A stretch of 9,057 nucleotides of DNA from Trueperaceae bacterium (GTDB lineage: Bacteria; Deinococcota; Deinococci; Deinococcales; Trueperaceae), in NCBI GenBank assembly GCA_029210865.1, contig JARGGE010000093.1:1-9057 (forward strand), written 5' to 3'. Shown here in pieces: positions 1 to 4,797 of this stretch. The number at the start of each line of letters is the position of its first letter. Position 1 is the first letter of the stretch. The notes under the pieces are model-generated. The model had not been told where the DNA came from. It was given only the letters and a program-made list of their open reading frames with translations, and made no database searches. The translations under genes and the position numbers were made by a program.

Positions 1-498
1 GAAGGTGGCGTCGGCGCCGGCCAGCACGTCCTCGATCTCCGCCGAGCGCACGTGCGGGCGCCGCCGCGCCAGCCGCTCCAGGAACGGCCGGTGCCGAGCG
101 AGGTCGGGGTGGGCCAGCCACGTGGCGAAATCGGCCTCTGGAGCGGCGAGCAGCTCGGCGTCGACGAAGGCCAGCGCGGTCGACCAGCGCGCCGCCGCGG
201 CCCGGAAGCGTCCCGCCGCGGCGCGCGCGCCCGCGTCCGTGCGGTCGGCGCTCGCGGGCAGCGAGCGGTAGAGCCGCAGCCGCTCGGCGCGGGCGACCAC
301 GTCGCCGTAGGCGTCCAGCGCCGCGGCCAGCGCCGCGGGGTCCGGCGCCAGGCGGCCGCGGCGGCCGGCGAAGGCGTCGACGGCGGCGTCGAGCTCGTCC
401 TGGGCGGCGTCGGCGGCGGTCGCATCGGCGAAGAGGTGCTCGAGCGCCCAGGTCTCGTGGACGGGGACGTCGGCGCGGGCGGACAGGCTGCGAAGCAT
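1..498 (-). CDS. pepF: Oligoendopeptidase F, M3 family (N-terminal part; cut by window edge)
   Basis: This is an open frame of 166 codons starting at ATG 498-496 and running off the left edge without a stop. The start of the protein (MLRSLSARADVPVHETWALE, then HLF) matches the N-terminal PepF pattern of a short Arg-rich lead, then tWxLexLF. It is followed by an alpha-helical region rich in Ala, Arg and Glu, with an RLRLYRSLPASADRTD stretch (about 75-90) and an RRRPHVRSAEIEDVL stretch (about 147-161), the latter like the rPHtLseeeE segment of the family. The zinc motif HExxH would lie beyond the window, so catalysis cannot be checked. The family consists of cytoplasmic metallopeptidases that cut short peptides; no signal peptide is seen. 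The start is supported by a TANNNT box five bases upstream and the absence of a Shine-Dalgarno sequence, suggesting a leaderless mRNA. It is divergent from the S1C protease gene. Family assignment rests on the N-terminal domain alone. Confidence 0.75.
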   Translation of the reverse strand, partial: MLRSLSARADVPVHETWALEHLFADATAADAAQDELDAAVDAFAGRRGRLAPDPAALAAALDAYGDVVARAERLRLYRSLPASADRTDAGARAAAGRFRAAAARWSTALAFVDAELLAAPEADFATWLAHPDLARHRPFLERLARRRPHVRSAEIEDVLAGADATF

Positions 499-503
499 GC
501 CGC

Positions 504-509
504 AGCGTA
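504..509 (-). promoter_or_regulatory. Leaderless -10 box of pepF
   Basis: On the minus strand TACGCT is followed by GCGGC and then the ATG at 498. This fits the TANNNT -10 consensus known for leaderless genes in Deinococcus and Actinobacteria, with the start codon at or next to +1. No convincing -35 hexamer is visible. The crp and lhgO genes in this window have the same five-base spacing. Confidence 0.6.
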
Positions 510-527
510 CCGGCTGGGCAGCCGGTA
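508..527. promoter_or_regulatory. Inverted repeat joining two divergent promoters
   Basis: TACCGGCT (508-515), spacer GGGC, then AGCCGGTA (520-527) form a perfect 8-bp dyad. The outer TA of each arm is the TA of the -10 box of pepF (minus) or of the protease gene (plus), so a dimeric protein bound here would block both promoters. The dyad could also simply be two matching -10 regions placed back to back. No regulator is identified. Confidence 0.45.
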
Positions 528-542
528 GCCTGGCCCCAGGCT
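526..542 (+). promoter_or_regulatory. -10 box and 5' hairpin of the S1C protease gene
   Basis: TAGCCT (526-531) is a TANNNT -10 box. Transcription would begin near 538 and give a leader of roughly 80 bases before the ATG at 617. AGCCTGG (527-533) and CCAGGCT (536-542) form a 7-bp dyad overlapping this box. No clear -35 element is seen. Confidence 0.45.
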
Positions 543-616
543 CCGGTGCGGCGCGCCCGCCGCCCGTGCGGACCGACCGGCCGCGTCACCATCGACGGCG
601 CGCCCCAGGAGGCACC

Positions 617-2320
617 ATGCGTTGGTTCAAGACGATGCTCGCGCTCGCGCTCGTCGCGGCGCTCGGCACCGCGAGCGCCCAGTCCCTGCCGCGCGAGCTG
701 CGCGAGCGCATCCTGCAGGCGGTGGTCGAGGTCAACCGCTTCAGCGCCGCCGAGGGGCGCGTGATCGGGGCCGGCTCGGGCACGATCGTCAGCCCCGACG
801 GCTACATCCTGACCAACTTCCACGTGGTCGGCGACACCGAGACGGGCTTCGCCGACGAGTGGCACGCGATCGCGGTCACCGACCCCGCGGCCCCCGACCG
901 GCCGCCGGAGCACCGCTACTGGGCGCGCTACCTGGGCGGCGAGCCGATCTACGACCTCGCGATCCTGCAGATCGTCGAGTTCGCTGACGAGTCGCCGATC
1001 CCGCCGGGCACCGTCTTCCCCTACCTGTCGGTGGGCGACTCGAACACCGTCTACCCGGGCGACCCCGTGTTCGTCTTCGGCTACCCGGGCATCTCGGGCA
1101 GCACGATCACCTTCACCCAGGGCTCGATCAGCGGCTTCCTCGGCGAGGACCTGACCACCGGCGGCAAGCAGTGGCTCAAGACCGACGCCAAGCTCGCCCG
1201 CGGCAACTCGGGCGGCACCGCCGTCAACGAGGCCGGCGTGCTCATCGGCATCCCGACGCTCCGCTACCAGACCGACGACGGCGGCTACATCGAGGCCCAG
1301 GACTACCTGCGACCGGTCGCGCTCGCCTGGCCGCTGCTCGAGGCGTACGCGCGCAACGTCGCGGACGCACGCGCCCCCGGCTCCGGCGGGCTGGGCAACC
1401 AAGTCGCGGGGGTCGCGCCCGCGAGCGCCAACCCGCTCGCGCCGGCGGCGGCCCCCAACCCCCTGACGCCGGCGCCCACGTCCCCCGACCCCTTCGCCAC
1501 CCCGGCGGCGCCCGCCGATCCGTTCGCCGACGCACCGCGGCCCGCCGACCCCTTCGCCGCCCCGGCGGCGGACGTCACCGCCGAGACCGCCGACGGTCGC
1601 TTGACCTTCTTCCAAGCGGGCGCGCTCACGACGACCTCCAAGGCGCTGGACGGCGGGGAGTACGTCGAGGTCTACGAGCTCACCCTCACCGTCGGCGTCC
1701 CGGTGTACGTCGAGCTCACCTCGAGCGCCTTCGACCCGTACCTGGTGGTGCTCGATCCGGCGGGCGAGGTCGTGGTCGAGGTCGACGACGCCCCCGGGAT
1801 GGACCTGAACGCGGCGGCCTCCTTCGTGCCCGCCGCCTCCGGCGCGCACCTGATCGCCGTCACCAGCTACGCCCCGGCCGAGACCGGCACCTTCGAGCTC
1901 CTCGTCCGCGAGGGGGGCGCCCTCGACGACGGCGTCGCGCCCGGCGCCACCTACTCCGCCGCGGCGAGCGGCCAGGGAAGCGGCTTCGTAGGCTCGCTCG
2001 CGCTCGGGCAGCTCGCGCGCTCCGAGCTCGGCGCCAACTCCGACGTCACCCCGTGGCACACCTACCGCGTCGACGTCGCTCCTGGCACCGCGCGCCTGAT
2101 CGTCGACATGGCCGCCGACGTCGACCTCGACCTCTTCCTGCGCTACGGCGAGGAGGTCACCAACTGGGGCGACGAAGGCGACTGGGACTACCGCGACGTC
2201 TCGCTCGAACCGCGCGCGAGCCTGCTCGTCGAGGCGCCCGCGCCCGGGCCCTGGTACATCGACGTCGTCTGGTACGCGAGCGAGACCGGCGTGGCGCGCT
2301 ACTCCGTGCGCGCGCGCTGA
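617..2320 (+). CDS. Secreted S1C trypsin-like serine protease with two C-terminal beta domains
   Basis: The protein has 567 residues. The ATG at 617 is chosen because AGGAGG (607-612) lies four bases upstream and a signal peptide begins there: MRWFK, a hydrophobic stretch, then ASA-Q with likely cleavage after residue 21. The Arg/Pro-rich extension in the same open frame back to 497 is not signal-like and is left out. The protease domain (about 30-250) has the triad His69 (TNFHVVGD), Asp113 (YDLAILQ) and Ser198 (GNSGGTAV), the S1C/DegP-like pattern. No PDZ domain follows. Instead there is a Pro/Ala-rich linker (about 255-328) with three DPFA decapeptides, then two beta-rich domains (about 329-432 and 446-567). 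The first has the PPC-like pattern (YELTLTVGVPVYVELTSS, DPYLVVLDP, SGAHLIAVTSY); the second repeats the theme (DLDLFLRYG, GPWYIDVVWY). PPC domains are typical of exported peptidases. The enzyme is probably extracellular or envelope-located; its substrate is unknown. Confidence 0.9.
   Translation: MRWFKTMLALALVAALGTASAQSLPRELRERILQAVVEVNRFSAAEGRVIGAGSGTIVSPDGYILTNFHVVGDTETGFADEWHAIAVTDPAAPDRPPEHRYWARYLGGEPIYDLAILQIVEFADESPIPPGTVFPYLSVGDSNTVYPGDPVFVFGYPGISGSTITFTQGSISGFLGEDLTTGGKQWLKTDAKLARGNSGGTAVNEAGVLIGIPTLRYQTDDGGYIEAQDYLRPVALAWPLLEAYARNVADARAPGSGGLGNQVAGVAPASANPLAPAAAPNPLTPAPTSPDPFATPAAPADPFADAPRPADPFAAPAADVTAETADGRLTFFQAGALTTTSKALDGGEYVEVYELTLTVGVPVYVELTSSAFDPYLVVLDPAGEVVVEVDDAPGMDLNAAASFVPAASGAHLIAVTSYAPAETGTFELLVREGGALDDGVAPGATYSAAASGQGSGFVGSLALGQLARSELGANSDVTPWHTYRVDVAPGTARLIVDMAADVDLDLFLRYGEEVTNWGDEGDWDYRDVSLEPRASLLVEAPAPGPWYIDVVWYASETGVARYSVRAR
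1487..1576 (+). repeat. Three decapeptide repeats (DPFA) in the protease linker
   Basis: Three 30-base units encode DPFATPAAPA, DPFADAPRPA and DPFAAPAADV, with the Asp at residues 291, 301 and 311. The spacing is exactly ten residues. The repeat lies in the disordered linker between the catalytic domain and the first beta domain and probably arose by tandem duplication; its copy number may vary between strains. Confidence 0.75.
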
Positions 2321-2343
2321 CGCGGGGGGGCTGGCCCGAGCGT

Positions 2344-2389
2344 CGAAGCGGCGAGCGGCGACCTCCTTGGGTCGCCGCTCGCCGCTTCG
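2344..2389 (+). terminator. Terminator hairpin after the S1C protease gene
   Basis: A perfect 20-bp stem (2344-2363 with 2370-2389) closes a six-base loop, TCCTTG, 23 bases after the protease stop codon. There is only a weak T-containing tail (TCGGTCAAAC), so termination may rely on stem strength or Rho. The 5' stem and loop together contain ACCTCCTT, which equals the anti-Shine-Dalgarno core of 16S rRNA. Confidence 0.75.
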
Positions 2390-2411
2390 TCGGTCAAACG
2401 GCCGACCGACG
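2388..2411. promoter_or_regulatory. 24-bp dyad upstream of the cytochrome P460 gene
   Basis: CGTCGGTC (2388-2395) and GACCGACG (2404-2411) are a perfect 8-bp inverted repeat with an eight-base spacer. The site touches the end of the terminator stem and lies about 55 bases before the P460 start. It could be an operator or a second small hairpin of the terminator. It does not resemble a Crp (TGTGA-N6-TCACA) or Fnr (TTGAT-N4-ATCAA) site. Confidence 0.35.
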
Positions 2412-2465
2412 CCGGGACCTTCTCGGAACACGCTGCGAGGCAGTCCACCCCAGGAGGTTCCACCC

Positions 2466-2954
2466 ATGCCCCGACCCGATCGCCTCTTCGCCCTCACCGT
2501 CCTCGCGCTCCTCACGGCCCTTCTCGTCACCCTCGTGGCCGCCCAGGACATGATGGGGCCGCACCGCCCCGAGTACGCCGACTGGACGCGCCTGAACCCG
2601 CAGAAGAACTTCATCGTCAGCGCCCACCCCACGGCCAAGGACATCTACATCAACGATGCCGGCCGCGACGCCGCTCTCGAGCGCAGCTTCCCGTACCCCG
2701 ACGGCAGCGAGCTGGTCAAGGAGTCGATCGACGTCGAGACGCTGAACGTCACCGTCATCACGGCCATGCGCAAGGTCGCGGGCTTCGACCCGGCCAACGG
2801 CGACTGGGAGTACGGCATGTTCGAGCGGATGGACGACGGCTCGTTCGGCGGCATGTGGGCCGAGGTCGGCTCCGACATGCACCAGATGTGCGTCGGCTGC
2901 CACACCGGCGCCGCCGCCACCGACTACACCTTCCTGACCTACACCGGCAACTGA
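2466..2954 (+). CDS. Secreted cytochrome P460-family heme protein
   Basis: The protein has 162 residues. The ATG at 2466 has AGGAGGT (2452-2458) seven bases upstream and opens a clean signal peptide (RPDR, hydrophobic 7-25, AAQ at 25-27), so the mature protein is about 136 residues, exported and outside the cytoplasm. The family pattern is clear: VYIN-like DIYIND (59-64), SFPYPDGSELVKES (74-87), VTVITAMRKVAGFDP (95-109), GDWEYGMFER (112-121) and a single C-type heme site CVGCH at 142-146 near the C-terminus, followed by TDYTF. Family members oxidise hydroxylamine (P460 proper) or bind NO (cytochrome c'-beta). They differ by a heme-crosslinking lysine that I cannot assign here without alignment. 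The gene converges on a Crp/Fnr regulator. No TANNNT promoter is visible upstream: the whole interval 2321-2465 lacks the dinucleotide TA. Confidence 0.88.
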   Translation: MPRPDRLFALTVLALLTALLVTLVAAQDMMGPHRPEYADWTRLNPQKNFIVSAHPTAKDIYINDAGRDAALERSFPYPDGSELVKESIDVETLNVTVITAMRKVAGFDPANGDWEYGMFERMDDGSFGGMWAEVGSDMHQMCVGCHTGAAATDYTFLTYTGN

Positions 2955-2980
2955 GCTCGGCGGGGCCGAAGCCCCAGAGC
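2955..2980 (+). terminator. Hairpin immediately after the P460 stop codon
   Basis: GCTC (2955-2958) pairs with GAGC (2977-2980), and inside this GGGGC (2962-2966) pairs with GCCCC (2971-2975) around the loop CGAA. The hairpin abuts the TGA at 2952-2954. No U-tract follows, so it may be a weak terminator or an mRNA 3' end stabiliser. Confidence 0.45.
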
Positions 2981-2987
2981 CACGCTC

Positions 2988-3039
2988 GCTGCGGCCGCGA
3001 CCGCGACGCCCTCGAGGCGTCGTCGGAAGCGGCCGCAGC
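2988..3039. terminator. Long hairpin between convergent genes (probable two-way terminator)
   Basis: GCTGCGGCCGC (2988-2998) pairs perfectly with GCGGCCGCAGC (3029-3039). Inside, CGACGCC (3004-3010) pairs with GGCGTCG (3016-3022) around CTCGA, and CCG/CGG pairs link the two stems. It lies between the convergent P460 and crp genes and can fold on either transcript. No T-tract is seen. Its right arm overlaps the diverged copy of the 41-bp repeat. Confidence 0.5.
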
Positions 3040-3163
3040 CACGGAGGCCCGGCTCAAGTCTCGTACGACGCAGCGGCGGCCACGGTGGCCCAGTTCAGGA
3101 CTCGTACGACGCAGCGGCGGCCACGGTGGCCCAGTTCAGGACTCGTACGACGCAGCGGCGGCC
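3020..3163. repeat. 41-bp tandem repeat at the 3' end of crp, with a diverged copy
   Basis: Two identical 41-bp units lie head to tail (3061-3101 and 3102-3142), followed by the first 21 bases of a third (3143-3163). Bases 3020-3060 align without gaps to the same unit at 30 of 41 positions, which looks like an older, diverged copy. Each exact unit carries the palindrome TCGTACGA and the near-palindrome GGCCACGGTGGCC. The third, partial copy and the end of the second encode the C-terminus (AAAASYES) and stop of the Crp-type regulator on the minus strand. The period is not a multiple of three, so the repeats cannot extend one reading frame. There are no spacers, so this is not a CRISPR array. 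Confidence 0.85.
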
Positions 3164-3846
3164 GCCAGCCCCTCGGGGTGGAGGCGGTAGCGGCCACGGG
3201 TCCCCTCGAGCACGCCGGCTTGGCGCAGGCTGGCCACCGCCGAGGTCACCGAGACGCGCGTCGCCGACACGATCGCGGCGAGGTCCTCGTGGCGCAGCTC
3301 GGTGGTCCACTCGAGCCAGCCACCGTCGGCGGGCTCGCCGTAGCGCGTCGCCTGCTCGAGCAGCGTCGCCGCGACGCGCGAACGGATCGGCGCCTCGACG
3401 CGGGCGAGCTGGTCGCGGCAGGCGAACACCTTGTCGGCCAGGATCCGCGTGAACGCGACGACGAAGCCGGGCGCGTGCAGCGCCAGCCGCCGGTACTGCT
3501 CCTGGTCCATCGGGCACGTGACGACCTCGGTGAGGGCGACCGCGTCGAGGCGGTAGACGTCGTCCTCGCCCACGAAGGCCTCGCCGAACAGGTCGTCCGG
3601 CCCGACCACGGCCAGGATGCGCTCGCGCCCGTCGAGCGTGGGCACCACCAGCTTCACCTGGCCCTTCGCGACCACGTGGAGGTGCGTCGCCGGGTCGCCG
3701 ACGTGGAAGAGCGTCTCCCCCCGTGCGTAGCGGCGCTCGGGGCAGACCTGCATGAAGGTGCGGAGGTCGGCGGCGCTCACGCGGCGCGAGAAGCCGGTAT
3801 CGCGCAGCCACCAACCGGTCGCGTCGGGCGTCGTGGTGTGCGGCAT
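3136..3846 (-). CDS. Crp/Fnr-family transcriptional regulator
   Basis: The protein has 236 residues. An N-terminal cyclic-nucleotide-binding-type beta roll (about 25-118) has RYARGETLFHVGDPATHLHVVAKGQV (39-64) and the FGEAFVGEDDVYRLDAVALTEV segment. A dimerisation helix follows (about 125-150), then a Crp-type winged helix (about 154-225) with the recognition region VSATRVSVTSAVASLRQAGVLE (193-214) and wing RGRYRLHPEG. The effector is unknown. The three Cys residues (35, 111, 143) do not match the Fnr 4Fe-4S cluster pattern. ATG 3846 is chosen because TACCCT lies five bases upstream, which suggests a leaderless mRNA, and because no Shine-Dalgarno sequence is present. The frame stays open far upstream through other genes, but that part is not protein-like. 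The C-terminal AAAAASYES falls within the 41-bp repeat. The neighbouring P460 gene makes a role in NO or redox sensing possible, but this is unproven. Confidence 0.9.
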   Translation of the reverse strand: MPHTTTPDATGWWLRDTGFSRRVSAADLRTFMQVCPERRYARGETLFHVGDPATHLHVVAKGQVKLVVPTLDGRERILAVVGPDDLFGEAFVGEDDVYRLDAVALTEVVTCPMDQEQYRRLALHAPGFVVAFTRILADKVFACRDQLARVEAPIRSRVAATLLEQATRYGEPADGGWLEWTTELRHEDLAAIVSATRVSVTSAVASLRQAGVLEGTRGRYRLHPEGLAAAAASYES

Positions 3847-3851
3847 GCCCC

Positions 3852-3857
3852 AGGGTA
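3852..3857 (-). promoter_or_regulatory. Leaderless -10 box of the Crp-type regulator
   Basis: On the minus strand TACCCT is followed by GGGGC and then the ATG at 3846. The TANNNT box and the five-base gap are the same as at pepF and lhgO. No clear -35 hexamer is seen. Confidence 0.6.
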
Positions 3858-3912
3858 CGCGAACCGCCACGGCGCACGCGTCGCCACGGTGCCCGGCGGC
3901 TGCGGGCGCCGG

Positions 3913-3919
3913 TAGGCTA
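3913..3919. promoter_or_regulatory. TAGGCT/TAGCCT -10-like motif in both orientations
   Basis: The plus strand has GGTAGGCT (TAGGCT at 3913-3918), the same motif found before the response regulator. The minus strand has TAGCCT (3919-3914). The minus copy could be a second, upstream crp promoter giving a leader of roughly 60 bases. The plus copy would point antisense into the M23 gene, as no plus-strand gene follows. Both readings are weak. Confidence 0.25.
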
Positions 3920-3920
3920 G

Positions 3921-4694
3921 CTAGGGCCGACGCGCCTCCTCGGTCCGGTCCGCGAGCAGCGGCAGCGGGTCGAAGGCCCGGTGGCGGCAGGTCTCGGGAT
4001 CGAACGCGTAGGCGCCGAAGTGCAGATGGGGCGGCGTGCCCGCGGCGTTGCCGGCGGTCCCGACGTACCCGAGCACCGTATCGGGCGTGACCGGCATGCC
4101 CTCGCGCAACCCTGCGGCGTAGGCGTCGAGGTGCGTGTAGAAGGTGCGCACGCCGCCGGGCCCCGACACCATCACGCCACGGCCACCCCGGAAGCGGTCG
4201 CCGACCTCGAAGACGATCCCGTGCGTGGCCGATCGGACGGGGGTGCCGCGGGGCGCGAAGACGTCCTGCCCCTCGTGGCCGCGGCCACCGGCGCGCGCCG
4301 CGCCCCTGGTGTCGGCCACCTACGCCACGCGCACGCCGTCGACGGGCATCCACAGGACGGGGCCGGGTTCGCTCGGCACGCGCGCCAGGTACGCGGGCAG
4401 CATCGCGCGGTAGGCGTCGCGGGCCGCGGCGGCCGCGAGCTGCGCGGCCGTCGGCGGCGTGGTCCACGTCCGCTCCGGGCACATGAGCGCCAGCGCCTCG
4501 GGGTGGAGGACCGGCAGCTCGGCGTCGGGCGGCGTCTGGGCGAGCGCGAGCACGCCGGCGGACGCCACCGCGACGAGGACCGCGACGATCGCGGCCCGGC
4601 GGCGACGCGACCAGGGTCGGACGGGTTCGAGCACGCGCGCCTCCGGAGGGACGACGACCTGGGAACGGGCCCCCGCCCCGCCCGCGCAGCCCAT
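3921..4694 (-). pseudogene. M23 (LytM-type) metallopeptidase gene interrupted by an in-frame TAG
   Basis: Read through, the frame from ATG 4694 gives 257 residues: a cytoplasmic lead, RRRR, a membrane segment (about 35-52, AAIVAVLVAVASAGVLALAQ), a helical Ala-rich region, then MPVDGVRVA. Codon 125 is TAG (4320-4322). The same frame continues at once with VADTRGAARAGGRGHEGQD and a complete M23 zinc domain: HxxxD at 140-144, YTHLD, and HLH near 223-225 within GTPPHLHFG. The conserved stretch before the zinc motif spans the stop, which argues for a disrupted single gene. CAG (Gln) to TAG is one transition. In ADTRG, Arg stands where I would expect Trp (ADTWG), another possible lesion. Alternatives are a sequencing error, amber readthrough, or restart at GTG 4319, which directly follows the TAG and would give a 132-residue cytosolic domain. 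The family cuts peptidoglycan cross-bridges or regulates amidases. The gene lies upstream of crp on the same strand. Confidence 0.75.
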
Positions 4695-4706
4695 CGCGGT
4701 CCCGCG

Positions 4707-4712
4707 ACCGTA
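4707..4712 (-). promoter_or_regulatory. -10-like box of the M23 gene
   Basis: On the minus strand TACGGT lies twelve bases before the ATG at 4694. Transcription would start about six bases before the ATG, so the mRNA would be nearly leaderless. The gap contains CGCGG-GA-CCGCG, a small dyad. Support is weaker than for the three five-base cases. Confidence 0.35.
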
Positions 4713-4735
4713 GCCGAGACTCGCGGCGTGGTCCT

Positions 4736-4759
4736 GTGGCCCCGCACCCGATGGGCCAC
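4736..4759. promoter_or_regulatory. 24-bp dyad between the M23 gene and lhgO
   Basis: GTGGCCC (4736-4742) and GGGCCAC (4753-4759) are perfect 7-bp arms with a ten-base spacer. The centre lies about 40 bases upstream of the lhgO -10 box. It could be an operator for either divergent gene; no regulator is recognised nearby apart from the Crp-type protein, whose usual site it does not resemble. Confidence 0.3.
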
Positions 4760-4786
4760 CACGGGACGCGAGGCCGGTCCCCGCGG

Positions 4787-4792
4787 TAGCCT
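4787..4792 (+). promoter_or_regulatory. Leaderless -10 box of lhgO
   Basis: TAGCCT, preceded by CGG, is followed by CGTCC and the ATG at 4798. Spacing and consensus match those of pepF and crp. No Shine-Dalgarno sequence lies between the box and the start codon. Confidence 0.6.
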
Positions 4793-4797
4793 CGTCC

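Noticed and set aside
497..616. Upstream start for the S1C protease
   Set aside because: It would overlap the pepF start codon and both promoter boxes and would place a Pro/Arg-rich tail before the signal peptide.
1487..1576. DPF motifs as mimics of eukaryotic endocytic adaptor ligands
   Set aside because: They lie in a Pro/Ala linker of an apparently free-living bacterial protease and are better explained as tandem linker repeats.
2367..2465. Upstream TTG start for the P460 gene
   Set aside because: It would begin in the loop of the terminator hairpin and remove the clean signal peptide from the N-terminus; ATG 2466 has a strong ribosome site.
1171..2553. Plus-strand open frame overlapping the protease and P460 genes
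   Set aside because: It is Arg-rich out-of-frame translation; the protease and P460 frames carry the conserved motifs.
3020..3163. 41-bp repeats as a CRISPR array
   Set aside because: The units abut directly with no unique spacers and there are no cas genes nearby.
3136..3846. Oxygen-sensing Fnr with an Fe-S cluster
   Set aside because: Only three widely spaced Cys are present (35, 111, 143), without the N-terminal Cys cluster of Fnr.
4320..4322. TAG read as pyrrolysine or another reassigned sense codon
   Set aside because: The same gene ends with TAG, all other complete genes end with TGA, and no Pyl-type context is visible; mutation or read error is simpler.
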